A stretch of DNA of 8,956 nucleotides from positions 1-8,956 of the forward strand of contig CAKPOC010000045.1 in NCBI GenBank assembly GCA_934169535.1, in the 5' to 3' direction. Below the pieces are notes generated by a model. That model had not been told where the DNA came from. It was given only the letters and a program-made list of their open reading frames with translations, and did no database searches. The translations under genes were made by a program, and so were the position numbers. The DNA comes from an uncultured Clostridia bacterium (lineage in GTDB: Bacteria > Bacillota > Clostridia > TANB77 > CAG-508). Below, piece by piece: positions 1 through 7,598 of this stretch. Within the stretch, counting starts at the first letter, position 1, and each line of letters begins with the position of its first letter.

Positions 1-665
1 ATATACTTGTAGTTGATGATGAAGCGAGAATGAGAAAATTAATAAAGGACTTTTTAAAACAAAAAGGTTATGTAACCTTAGAAGCAGAAAATGGAGAAAA
101 GGCCCTTCAAATATTTGAAGAAAACAAAAATAAAATTAGACTTATATTATTAGATGTAATGATGCCAAAATTAGACGGATGGTCTGTTTTAAGACAAATA
201 AGACAAGAATCAAAAGTACCTATAATAATGTTAACTGCAAGGGGAGAGGAACAAGACGAACTTTTCGGTTTTGAGCTTGGAGTTGATGAATATATTTCAA
301 AGCCATTTAGCCCTAAAATTTTAGTAGCTAGGGTAGAGGCAATTTTAAAAAGAAGCGAAGCAATAAACAAAGAGGTTAAAGATTTAGGTGGGATTGAAAT
401 TGACACACAAGGTAGAACTGTTAGCATAGATGGACAAACAATAGACCTAAGCTTAAGAGAATATGAGCTTCTAATATATTTAATACAAAATCAAGGAATA
501 GCACTTTCAAGAGATAAAATTTTAAATAATGTATGGAACTACGACTATTATGGCGATTCAAGAACAATAGATAGTCACATAAAAAAGATAAGACACAAAC
601 TAGGAAAAAAAGGTAAGTACATACAAACGATAAGAGGAATTGGATATAAATTTGAAATAAAATGA
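1..665 (+). CDS. OmpR/PhoB-family response regulator (5' end truncated by window edge)
   Basis: Cytoplasmic DNA-binding response regulator, presumably phosphorylated by the kinase encoded just downstream. The reading frame is open from base 3, and the first visible residues are ILVVDDEARM. That is the acidic beta-1 motif of a receiver domain, so the ATG at 30 is an internal Met and the true start lies a few codons outside the window. The phospho-acceptor Asp is in LLDVMMPK (codon 153-155). The conserved Thr is in IIMLTAR and the conserved Lys in SKPFSP. A winged-helix effector domain fills the C-terminal half: LREYELL, then SRDKILNNVW, then the recognition-helix region RTIDSHIKKIRHKL, ending RGIGYKFE as in OmpR/PhoB proteins. 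The visible part is about 220 residues, near full family length. The TGA stop overlaps the ribosome binding site of the kinase gene, so the two are probably translated from one message. The regulon cannot be read from the sequence; family assignment is secure. Confidence 0.95.
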   Translation, partial: ILVVDDEARMRKLIKDFLKQKGYVTLEAENGEKALQIFEENKNKIRLILLDVMMPKLDGWSVLRQIRQESKVPIIMLTARGEEQDELFGFELGVDEYISKPFSPKILVARVEAILKRSEAINKEVKDLGGIEIDTQGRTVSIDGQTIDLSLREYELLIYLIQNQGIALSRDKILNNVWNYDYYGDSRTIDSHIKKIRHKLGKKGKYIQTIRGIGYKFEIK

Positions 666-667
666 GG
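664..667 (+). promoter_or_regulatory. Ribosome binding site overlapping the upstream stop codon
   Basis: GAGG starts inside the TGA stop of the response regulator and sits nine bases before the GTG at 677. It supports GTG as the kinase start. The next in-frame Met is at residue 29, inside the first membrane segment, and would destroy it. The overlap suggests translational coupling. Confidence 0.6.
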
Positions 668-676
668 TCATAGAAA

Positions 677-2182
677 GTGAAAAAAAATAATAAAAAATTT
701 ACATCTATACGAATAAAATTATTTTATACATTAAGCATAGCAACATTTATAATAATTGCTATGCTTATAGTTGTAAATAGCATTCTTTTAAAATCTTTTT
801 ATACATATTCAAAAATAAAATTAGTTCAGCAAGAATATGAAAAAATTAAGGAAAATGGAAACGTCCTAGAACCGGAAGTTCAAAATAAAATTAGAAAAGA
901 TGCTGACATGAACAATTACGAAATACTTATTTATTCTGAAGATGGTTTTTTGGTATTTGCAAGTAATGATACATTTGCAAATGAGCTAAATCGCAACAAC
1001 AATATAATAGGTAAACTAAAAATAAATGGCTTAAAAACAAGGTCTGCAACACTATATTCAGATGAGAACACATTAATTGAAAAAACACAAATAGGAGAAA
1101 CAAATAGTATTTTATTAGTTGGAAATTTAGAAGATAATTATAAAGTATATATTCAAATAACAGTTTCTTCAATAGAACAAAGTGTAGGGATATCAAATAA
1201 ATTATTAATAATTATAGGAATTATGGCTGTAGTAATATCAGCACTTTTGGCTTCTTTAATTTCTAAAAGATTTACTGATAGAATATTACAAATAAATGCA
1301 GTAGCAAATCAAATGGCAAAACTAGATTTTTCTAAAAAATATGTTGAAACAGAAGAGAACGACGAAATAAATGAGCTAGGAAGTAGCATAAATATAATGT
1401 CGCAAAAATTAGAGGCAACAATAGAACAACTTAGAAAAACAAATATAGAACTAGAAAGAGATATTGAAGAAAAGTCTAAAATAGATGAAATGAGAAAACA
1501 ATTTATTTCAGATGTATCACATGAGCTAAAAACACCAATTGCGCTTATTGAAGGCTATGCAGAGGGATTAATAGAAAATGTAAATGCAGATGACGAATCT
1601 AGAAAATACTATTCAGAAGTAATATTAGATGAAGCAAATAAGATGAGTGTTCTTGTAAAAAAATTACTAGAACTTATGAAATTAGAAAATGGGAATAGAG
1701 AATTTACAAACACCAAATTTGACATATGTAAATTAATACAAGAAGTAATTAAAAAATCAAAAGTTATGCTAGAAGAAAAAAATATTACAGATGTACAATT
1801 TGAGCCACAGAAGAAAAAGATTATGGTTTATGCAGACAGCTTCTATTTAGAGCAAGTAATAACAAACTATTTTACAAATGCAATAAAAAATGCAGAAGAA
1901 GTAAATGGCGAAAAATATATAAAAATAAGTGTAAAAGTAAATAATAATGTAGCAAGAGTAGAAGTATTTAACACAGGTAAAAATATTTCAGAAGAAAACT
2001 TGCCAAGAATATGGAAAAGATTTTACAAAGTTGATGAATCTAGAAACAGAGAAGATGGTGGAACCGGAATAGGGCTTGCAATTGTAAAAGCTATTATGAA
2101 TAATTATAACCAAAAATATGGTGCTTATAATAAAGAAAATGGTGTTGAATTTTATTTTGAAATTGGCTTAGAAAACAATTGA
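677..2182 (+). CDS. Membrane sensor histidine kinase (HAMP, HisKA, HATPase_c)
   Basis: Autophosphorylating sensor kinase of 501 residues, the likely partner of the response regulator 11 bases upstream. It has a basic N-terminus, then membrane helix 1 at about residues 14-38. An extracytoplasmic sensor region follows at about 39-173, of unrecognised fold, with the stretch YEILIYSEDGFLVFAS suggesting a PAS/Cache-like mixed alpha/beta domain. Membrane helix 2 is at about 175-195 and a HAMP linker at about 196-250, followed by a coiled coil. The H-box is FISDVSHELKTP with the phospho-accepting His at 282. The N-box NYFTNAIKNA is at 397-406, and the G2 box GGTGIGLAIV at 461-470. The G1 box reads FNTGKNIS at 431-438, so the usual Asp of DxGxG is replaced by Asn; this form is frequent in Firmicutes kinases of the VanS-like sort and need not mean inactivity. 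Start is GTG. The ligand or stress sensed is unknown. Confidence 0.95.
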   Translation: MKKNNKKFTSIRIKLFYTLSIATFIIIAMLIVVNSILLKSFYTYSKIKLVQQEYEKIKENGNVLEPEVQNKIRKDADMNNYEILIYSEDGFLVFASNDTFANELNRNNNIIGKLKINGLKTRSATLYSDENTLIEKTQIGETNSILLVGNLEDNYKVYIQITVSSIEQSVGISNKLLIIIGIMAVVISALLASLISKRFTDRILQINAVANQMAKLDFSKKYVETEENDEINELGSSINIMSQKLEATIEQLRKTNIELERDIEEKSKIDEMRKQFISDVSHELKTPIALIEGYAEGLIENVNADDESRKYYSEVILDEANKMSVLVKKLLELMKLENGNREFTNTKFDICKLIQEVIKKSKVMLEEKNITDVQFEPQKKKIMVYADSFYLEQVITNYFTNAIKNAEEVNGEKYIKISVKVNNNVARVEVFNTGKNISEENLPRIWKRFYKVDESRNREDGGTGIGLAIVKAIMNNYNQKYGAYNKENGVEFYFEIGLENN

Positions 2183-2207
2183 TTTCTTACTAGATAAATT
2201 ATATAAT
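2179..2207 (+). promoter_or_regulatory. Candidate sigma-A promoter for the WG-repeat gene
   Basis: TTGATT at 2179-2184 (4 of 6 matches to TTGACA) is followed by a 17-base spacer and a perfect TATAAT at 2202-2207. The -35 hexamer overlaps the kinase stop codon. Start of transcription would be near 2214, leaving a leader of about 30 bases before the ATG at 2243. In sequence this AT-rich a chance match is possible. Confidence 0.45.
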
Positions 2208-2224
2208 GTTATAAGATAAATTAT
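2192..2224 (+). repeat. 11-base direct repeat around the candidate -10 element
   Basis: AGATAAATTAT occurs exactly at 2192-2202 and again at 2214-2224, a start-to-start distance of 22 bases (two helical turns). It flanks and partly overlaps the TATAAT at 2202-2207. OmpR/PhoB-family regulators commonly bind direct repeats with an 11-base period, so the pair could be an operator for the regulator at the left edge. That role is inference. Confidence 0.5.
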
Positions 2225-2242
2225 TAAATTTAGGAGAAAACT

Positions 2243-4024
2243 ATGGGACAAAATTATAATGATGATATAAGAAAAACAGTAAAAACAAAAAGTAAAAAAC
2301 AAAATAACAATAAAGGAATAATAATAGTGCTTGCAGTGCTAATTTGTATTATTTTAGTAGTTTTTTTAATAAATAAAAATAAAAAGAGTGAAATTACAAA
2401 TAAAGCAATCGAAAACTATAATTATTTTGTAATATCATCTGGAGATAACTTTGGAGTAATAGATAAGACAGGAAATGTAATAATAGAGCCAACATATCAA
2501 ATGATACAAATTCCAAACCCAGAAAAGGATATATTCATATGTATGTATGATTACAACAGCGAAAAAGCTCAATATTCATCTAAAGTATTAAACAAAGATT
2601 CAAAGGAAATTTTAACAAATTACCAAAATGTACAAGCAATAGCAAGCAATAATACTTCTTCGGATAATTCATACCAATCAAGCATTGTAAAATATGAGGA
2701 AAACGATAAATTTGGAATTGCAACTTTAGAAGGAAAAAAATTAACAGATGCAATATATGATAGTATTGAAACTTTAGAGTACAAAGATAATTTACTAAAA
2801 GTATCACAAGGTGAAAAATATGGAATAATAAAATTAAACGGAAATGTATTTATTCCAGTAGAATATAATGCAATTTTAGCAGATGGATATTACAATTCAT
2901 CTTATGATAAAGCTGGATTTATTGTGAATGTAAAAACTGACAAAGGCTACAGATATGGTTATATAAATAATGACGGAAAAGCAATATTAGATACAATGTA
3001 CACAAACATTAAAAGAATAAACGAAATAAAAGATGACGACAATTTTTATTTAATAACATATAAAAATGGACTAGCCGGATTAATAAAAAATGGACAAACT
3101 ACAATACAAAACGAATATGAACAAATAGAATATGATTCTACAAGCAATTTAGTAATGATTCAAAAAAATGCAAAGCAAGGACTTATGGACTTAACAGGAG
3201 ATTCAGTATTAGTTCCACAATATGAAAACATGACTTTTAGAGGTTTACTAATTACAGCAACAAAAGACGGGGCTTTGCAAGTATTTGATACAGCAGGTGT
3301 AAAACAATCAGATGACAGCTTTATAAGTATGCAACCAGTAAATAACAATGAATATTATATTGTTCAAGATAGAAATAATAATTATGGAGTATGCAGCAAA
3401 AATAAACAAATATTAATAAATACAGAATATTCTTATATAGAGTATGCTTTTGATAATAATTTTGTAGTTTCTAAAAATGGTAAACTAGGGTTAATAAATA
3501 CTAATAATAAATTAATAATTGACATAGATAACGATATTGTTCAAAAAATTAATGGAAGCAACTTGATACAAACAATAAATTCAGAAACAGGGGTTTCAAA
3601 CATTTACAACAGCAAAATAGAAAAAATATTAAGTGGGGCAAACTTAAAAATATATATAGAAGACAACTATATTCAAGTAATATCAAATAATGACATGGTT
3701 TATTTAGACTTTGAAGGAAATAAAAAAGACTCTAAAGATATATTTGTAAATAACACAATTTTTGCACAAAAGAAAAACGACAAGTGGGGCTATGTAGATA
3801 AAAATGGAAACACTGTTGTAGATTATATATATGACTTAGCAATGGACATAAACAGCAATGGATATGGCGCAATATATAAAGAAGGCAAATGGGGCGCAAT
3901 TTCAAAAGATGGAACAGTTATAAAACAACCAACTTATAGCTTAACAGATGCAAGACCTCAATTTGTTGGAGAATATTACAAAGTAAGCAATAGCTACGAA
4001 ATAACATATTATTCAAATAAATAG
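2243..4024 (+). CDS. Membrane-anchored WG-repeat protein
   Basis: A 593-residue protein with a lysine-rich N-terminus, a single hydrophobic helix at about residues 25-43, and then a long repeat region to the C-terminus. Charge distribution (many Lys before the helix) predicts an N-in orientation with the repeats outside the cell. About 11-13 repeats are recognisable, each with an aromatic/aliphatic-Gly pair followed by I/V-x-x-x-G and then a short strand and a Tyr. Examples are DNFGVIDKTG (68), DKFGIATLEG (155), EKYGIIKLNG (191), YRYGYINNDG (236), NNYGVCSKN (379), DKWGYVDKNG (513) and GKWGAISKDG (548). Only the last two keep the canonical Trp-Gly; the middle repeats are worn. WG repeats are beta-rich and are thought to mediate binding; no enzymatic residues are evident. 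AGGAG at 2232-2236 supports the ATG. Placed directly after the two-component genes, it may be their target or a co-sensor (inference). Confidence 0.85.
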   Translation: MGQNYNDDIRKTVKTKSKKQNNNKGIIIVLAVLICIILVVFLINKNKKSEITNKAIENYNYFVISSGDNFGVIDKTGNVIIEPTYQMIQIPNPEKDIFICMYDYNSEKAQYSSKVLNKDSKEILTNYQNVQAIASNNTSSDNSYQSSIVKYEENDKFGIATLEGKKLTDAIYDSIETLEYKDNLLKVSQGEKYGIIKLNGNVFIPVEYNAILADGYYNSSYDKAGFIVNVKTDKGYRYGYINNDGKAILDTMYTNIKRINEIKDDDNFYLITYKNGLAGLIKNGQTTIQNEYEQIEYDSTSNLVMIQKNAKQGLMDLTGDSVLVPQYENMTFRGLLITATKDGALQVFDTAGVKQSDDSFISMQPVNNNEYYIVQDRNNNYGVCSKNKQILINTEYSYIEYAFDNNFVVSKNGKLGLINTNNKLIIDIDNDIVQKINGSNLIQTINSETGVSNIYNSKIEKILSGANLKIYIEDNYIQVISNNDMVYLDFEGNKKDSKDIFVNNTIFAQKKNDKWGYVDKNGNTVVDYIYDLAMDINSNGYGAIYKEGKWGAISKDGTVIKQPTYSLTDARPQFVGEYYKVSNSYEITYYSNK

Positions 4025-4039
4025 AAAGGAAAGTTAAAA

Positions 4040-5263
4040 ATGGAAGCAAAAAAATTAATAAAACAAGCAGAGGAAGAAGTAAAAGAGCAGTTTAAAGTAG
4101 CAGACGAAATTTGTGAATTCAACAGTGAAAAAGTTTTAAAGGCTTTTCAAGAAAACAATGTAACAGAAACAGATTTTGGAATGACAACAGGATATGGCTA
4201 TGATGACTTAGGAAGAGAAAAAATAGAAAAAATATATGCAGATATTTTCAAGGCAGAAGATGCTTTAGTAAGGGTTCAATTTATATCAGGAACACATGCA
4301 CTTACAGTAACATTATTTGGTTTATTAAGGCCAGGAGATACAATGCTTAGTATAAATGGCAAACCATATGACACATTAGACGAAGTAATAGGATTAAAAG
4401 AAAATTCTAGTTCTTTAAAAGCTTTTGGAATAAATTATGAGCAAGTAGATCTAATAAATGATGACTTTGACTATGAACAAATAGAAGAAAAATTAAAAGC
4501 TAAAAAATATAAATTAATAGAAATTCAACGTAGCAAAGGATATAGCACAAGAAAATCAATAAGTATAGACAAAGTAGAAAAAGCAATTCAAACAATAAGA
4601 AAAATCGACAAAGACGTAATTATAATGATTGATAACTGCTACTGTGAATTTGTAGGAAAGAAAGAACCAACAGAAGTAGGAGCAGATATTGTAGTAGGTT
4701 CACTTATAAAAAACTTAGGTGGAGGAATTGCTCCAAATGGTGGTTATGTAGTAGGAAAAAAAGAACTAATAGAACTTGTAGCACAAAGGTTAACAGTTCC
4801 AGGAGAAGGAAAAGAGGTAGGTCCAACTTTAGGAATAAACAGAAACTTTTTACAAGGAATATTTATGGCACCAAGTGTTGTAAATGCAAGTGTTAAAACT
4901 GCAATATTAACAGCAAAAGTAATGGAGAATTTAGGTTACAAGGTTGAACCAAAATATAATGAAGAAAGAGTTGACATTGTACAAAATATAGAATTTGGAA
5001 CAAGAGAAGGGCTTATAAAATATTGCCAAGGTGTTCAGGCAGGATCTCCAGTAGATTCAAATTCTACACCAGTACCATGCCAAACTCCAGGATACATAGA
5101 TGAAATAATAATGGCAGCAGGTGCGTTTACACAAGGCTCTTCAATAGAGTTTTCTTGTGATGGACCACTAAGACCACCATTTATTGCATATCAACAAGGC
5201 GCACTTACTTACGAATATGGCAAACTAGGAGTTACAAGAGCTGTTGAAAATTTTCTAAAATAG
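4040..5263 (+). CDS. PLP-dependent 'aluminium resistance' / methionine gamma-lyase-like enzyme
   Basis: Cytoplasmic PLP enzyme of fold type I, 407 residues, full length for the family annotated as aluminium resistance protein, YnbB or methionine gamma-lyase family protein. Visible markers: TDFGMTTGYGYDDLGREKIE near 44-63; the cofactor-phosphate loop SGTHA at 83-87; IMIDNCYCEF with the pyridine-binding Asp at 198; and GSLIKNLGGGIAPNGGYV, in which Lys 224 should form the Schiff base. The C-terminal QAGSPVDSNSTPVPCQTPGY (333-352) and EFSCDGPLRPPF are characteristic of this family and distinguish it from true Cys/Met-metabolism lyases. The physiological substrate is not established from sequence, and the metal-resistance name is historical. 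AAAGGA directly follows the upstream TAG stop, 9 bases before the ATG. The gene is probably co-transcribed with the WG-repeat gene before it and the small membrane protein after it. Confidence 0.9.
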   Translation: MEAKKLIKQAEEEVKEQFKVADEICEFNSEKVLKAFQENNVTETDFGMTTGYGYDDLGREKIEKIYADIFKAEDALVRVQFISGTHALTVTLFGLLRPGDTMLSINGKPYDTLDEVIGLKENSSSLKAFGINYEQVDLINDDFDYEQIEEKLKAKKYKLIEIQRSKGYSTRKSISIDKVEKAIQTIRKIDKDVIIMIDNCYCEFVGKKEPTEVGADIVVGSLIKNLGGGIAPNGGYVVGKKELIELVAQRLTVPGEGKEVGPTLGINRNFLQGIFMAPSVVNASVKTAILTAKVMENLGYKVEPKYNEERVDIVQNIEFGTREGLIKYCQGVQAGSPVDSNSTPVPCQTPGYIDEIIMAAGAFTQGSSIEFSCDGPLRPPFIAYQQGALTYEYGKLGVTRAVENFLK

Positions 5264-5275
5264 AAAGGTAATAAA

Positions 5276-5581
5276 ATGAAACCAAAAAAAGCATGGAGAG
5301 TTATTTTTAAAATATCATTTATTCCATATGTGTTAGGAATATTATGGGCTATTTGGAATGCAATAAATGGCCTACAAATGGAAGGTTACATATACTATGG
5401 AATAATAGGCTTTTGGACAACCATTAAATTAATATTTGTGGCATTTTGCATAAAAATTCCAATTATACCAATAGCGTTAATTTACGAAATTTTTTATATA
5501 GTTTTATGTAAAAAAATGAAAAAAGAAGCTTTAAGAAGAAAGAAAAAGGCTAAAAAACAAGAGATAAAATATAATTTTTAA
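5276..5581 (+). CDS. Small hydrophobic membrane protein of unknown function
   Basis: I do not recognise this 101-residue protein. It has a short basic start (MKPKKAWR). Three hydrophobic segments follow, at about residues 10-32, 38-59 and 61-78, joined by very short loops. A strongly basic tail (KKMKKEALRRKKKAKKQ, 79-95) would face the cytoplasm. There is no signal-peptide cleavage motif and no catalytic residues. AAAGG at 5264-5268 lies right behind the TAG of the PLP-enzyme gene and 7 bases before the ATG, so it is almost certainly translated from the same transcript. A terminator-like hairpin begins a few bases after its TAA stop, making it the last gene of that unit. Coding status rests on the ribosome binding site, the tight spacing and the coherent transmembrane topology. 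Confidence 0.75.
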   Translation: MKPKKAWRVIFKISFIPYVLGILWAIWNAINGLQMEGYIYYGIIGFWTTIKLIFVAFCIKIPIIPIALIYEIFYIVLCKKMKKEALRRKKKAKKQEIKYNF

Positions 5582-5585
5582 AGTA

Positions 5586-5617
5586 AAAATAAACCGGTTT
5601 ATTAATCGGCTTATTTT
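5586..5617 (+). terminator. Terminator-like hairpin
   Basis: Left arm AAAATAAACCG (5586-5596) pairs with right arm CGGCTTATTTT (5607-5617) with a single A.C mismatch and a 10-base loop. The A-rich left arm and T-rich right arm give the usual A-stem-U layout of an intrinsic terminator; the U run is short and interrupted, so strength may be modest. It lies 4 bases after the TAA stop at 5579-5581 and before the next ribosome binding site. Confidence 0.6.
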
Positions 5618-5637
5618 AATATAGAACGGAGAAAAGT

Positions 5638-6906
5638 ATGAAAATAATTGTAATAGGTGGAGGACCTGCAGGAATGATGGCTGCAATAACTGCAAGTGAT
5701 GGGAAAAACCAAGTATATTTAATTGAAAAAAATTCAAGACTAGGAAAAAAATTGTTAATAACAGGAAAAGGAAGATGCAATATAACAAGTTCACTTAATA
5801 TTAGTGAATTTATTAGTAACACTCCTGGTAATGGAAAATTTTTATATAGCTGTTTTCAAAATTATACAAATGAAGATATAATAAAGTTTTTAAATGACCA
5901 TGGAGTGAATACAAAAGAGGAAAGAGGAAACAGAATATTTCCAACTAGTGATAAGTCGCTAGATGTATTAGGAGCTTTCGAAAAAGAGCTTATCAAGAAA
6001 AAAGTAAAAATAAAATTAAACTGTGATGTAATAAAAATAAATACAGTTAATAATCAAGTAGAAGGAATAACATACAAAGATGCAGAAGGAAAAGAGAAGA
6101 ATTTAAGCGCTGATAAAATAATTTTAGCAACTGGAGGAAAAACGTATAGTGCTACTGGTTCTAATGGGTACGGGTATGAAATTGCAAAAAAGTTAGGGCA
6201 TAATATAACTAAAATAAAACCTTCGCTAGTTCCGTTAACTTCAAGTAAACAAAGCTTGAATGTGTGCAAAAATTTACAAGGACTTAGCTTAAAAAATGTA
6301 AAAATAAAAATTATAGATAATCAAAAACAAAAAGAAATATACGAAGATTTTGGAGAAATGCTGTTTACTCATTTTGGAGTTTCTGGACCAACTATACTAA
6401 GTGCGTCAGCACATCTTATAAGATACAAAAATATAGATGAACTATTAAAAAATGGACAAATAAAGTTAGTAATAGATCTAAAACCTGCTTTAACATTTGA
6501 AAAGCTTGATTTAAGAATTCAAAGAGATTTTGGAGAGGTCCCAAATAAGGAATTAAAAAATGCTTTAGATAAGTTATTACCTCAAAAAATGATTCCTCAA
6601 GTTATAGAAATGTCTAAAATAAATAAATACAAAAAGGTAAATGAAATAACAAAAACAGAAAGAGAAAGCTTAGTAAAAGCATTAAAAAAATTTGAAATTA
6701 TGATTTCAGGGTTTAGGCCAATCGATGAGGGAATAGTAACTTCAGGTGGAATTTGCATAAAGGAAATTAATCCAAAAACAATGGAATCTAAAATAATAAA
6801 TAATTTGTATTTTGCAGGCGAAATAATAGATGTAGATGCCTACACAGGTGGATTTAACTTGCAAATTGCGTATTCAACCGGTTATACAGCAGGACTTCTT
6901 ATGTAG
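5638..6906 (+). CDS. HI0933/BaiN-like FAD-dependent oxidoreductase
   Basis: Flavoprotein of 422 residues, the usual length for the HI0933 (YhiN/BaiN-like) family of NAD(P)/FAD-dependent oxidoreductases. The N-terminal Rossmann motif is IIVIGGGPAGMMAA (3-16), with an acidic residue ending beta-2 (LIEKN, 28-32). Family signatures follow: GKGRCNIT (43-50), ILATGGKTYSATGSNGYGYE (162-181) and the insert-domain motif GEMLFTHFGVSGPTIL (239-254). The C-terminal FAD-closing motif comprises TSGGI (368-372), EINPKTMESK (376-385), LYFAGEIIDVDAYTGGFNLQ (390-409) and IAYSTGYTAG (410-419). BaiN of gut clostridia has been linked to bile-acid reduction, but most members have no assigned substrate, so I give no gene name. 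GGAG at 5628-5631 precedes the ATG. The gene sits behind the terminator-like hairpin and 12 bases ahead of the YigZ-family gene; no convincing promoter is visible in the 56-base gap, so readthrough may supply transcription. Confidence 0.93.
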   Translation: MKIIVIGGGPAGMMAAITASDGKNQVYLIEKNSRLGKKLLITGKGRCNITSSLNISEFISNTPGNGKFLYSCFQNYTNEDIIKFLNDHGVNTKEERGNRIFPTSDKSLDVLGAFEKELIKKKVKIKLNCDVIKINTVNNQVEGITYKDAEGKEKNLSADKIILATGGKTYSATGSNGYGYEIAKKLGHNITKIKPSLVPLTSSKQSLNVCKNLQGLSLKNVKIKIIDNQKQKEIYEDFGEMLFTHFGVSGPTILSASAHLIRYKNIDELLKNGQIKLVIDLKPALTFEKLDLRIQRDFGEVPNKELKNALDKLLPQKMIPQVIEMSKINKYKKVNEITKTERESLVKALKKFEIMISGFRPIDEGIVTSGGICIKEINPKTMESKIINNLYFAGEIIDVDAYTGGFNLQIAYSTGYTAGLLM

Positions 6907-6918
6907 AAAGGAATTTTA

Positions 6919-7557
6919 ATGAACGAATTTTATACTGTAAAGGAAAATGTAGAAGCGGAAATTACAGAGAAAAAGTCTAGATTTATTGCAAATGTTTTTT
7001 ATGTAAAAACAAAAGAAGAAGCAGAAATGTGCCTAGAGAAAGTAAGAAAAAAGTATTATGATGCAAAGCATAATTGCTATGCTTATAGTATAGAGTTAGA
7101 AGAAGGCACATATCAAAAATGCAGTGATGATGGAGAGCCTTCAGGAACAGCTGGAGAGCCAATTTTAAATCTAATAAAACAAATAAGGTTAAACAATATT
7201 TTAATAGTTGTAACAAGGTATTTTGGAGGAATCCTTCTTGGGACAGGTAGGTTATGTAGAGCATATAGTGAAGCTGCAACAAAGGTAATAAATGAAAAAA
7301 ATATTATACATATGCAAAAAGGACTGCAAATACAAATTACATTAAAATATGAAGATAACGGGGTTTTCAAAAATTATTGTAAGAAAAACAATATAAAAAT
7401 AATAAATAGCATTTATGAGACAGAAATAAAATTTACATTGGAATTAAATGAAGAAGAATATAATAATCTAGAACAAGATATAAAAGCAAAAAAAATCTTA
7501 AAAAGTACAAATAAAACAAATATTATAGAAATATGTCGAAAATACATAGAAAAATAA
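6919..7557 (+). CDS. YigZ / IMPACT-family protein
   Basis: Soluble protein of 212 residues, full length for the bacterial YigZ (UPF0029/IMPACT) family. The N-terminal IMPACT domain covers about residues 1-125. It carries KKSRFIANVF (18-27), the conserved DAKHNCYAY (48-56), SDDGEPSGTAGEPIL (69-83) and VVTRYFGGILLGTGRLCRAY (97-116). The C-terminal part (about 135-205) matches the ferredoxin-like DUF1949 domain in layout, with alternating strands and helices. The eukaryotic IMPACT protein modulates translational control through GCN1. The bacterial role is not settled; nucleic-acid or ribosome-associated functions are suggested for the family. AAAGGA overlaps the end of the previous gene's TAG, 6 bases ahead of the ATG, so the pair is probably an operon. 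The last codons contain an exact Spo0A box (7534-7540), created partly by a CGA Arg codon where this gene otherwise strongly prefers AGA/AGG. Confidence 0.93.
   Translation: MNEFYTVKENVEAEITEKKSRFIANVFYVKTKEEAEMCLEKVRKKYYDAKHNCYAYSIELEEGTYQKCSDDGEPSGTAGEPILNLIKQIRLNNILIVVTRYFGGILLGTGRLCRAYSEAATKVINEKNIIHMQKGLQIQITLKYEDNGVFKNYCKKNNIKIINSIYETEIKFTLELNEEEYNNLEQDIKAKKILKSTNKTNIIEICRKYIEK
7534..7540 (+). promoter_or_regulatory. Exact 0A box (TGTCGAA)
   Basis: TGTCGAA is the core consensus recognised by phosphorylated Spo0A. It is the only exact copy I found by eye. It lies within the 3' end of the YigZ-family gene, about 59 bases before the -35 of the spo0A promoter and 134 bases before the spo0A start. 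Its position suggests autoregulation, as known for spo0A in other spore formers; functionality is inference. Confidence 0.45.
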
Positions 7558-7598
7558 GAATAATGTACTACGAAAACTGTAAAAAATTTCAAAAAATA

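Noticed and set aside
30..32. ATG as the start of the response regulator
   Set aside because: The frame upstream encodes ILVVDDEAR, the essential first strand and acidic pair of a receiver domain, so the true start is outside the window.
107..427. Antisense open frames (also at 927-1196, 2580-2807, 5531-5822, 6983-7370, 7413-7952, 8465-8647)
   Set aside because: Each lies opposite a well-supported gene, lacks a ribosome binding site and shows low-complexity composition mirroring the sense codons.
5605..5637. Promoter for the flavoprotein gene
   Set aside because: TAATAT at 5617-5622 could be a -10, but the bases 16-18 upstream (ACCGGTTT region) give no -35.
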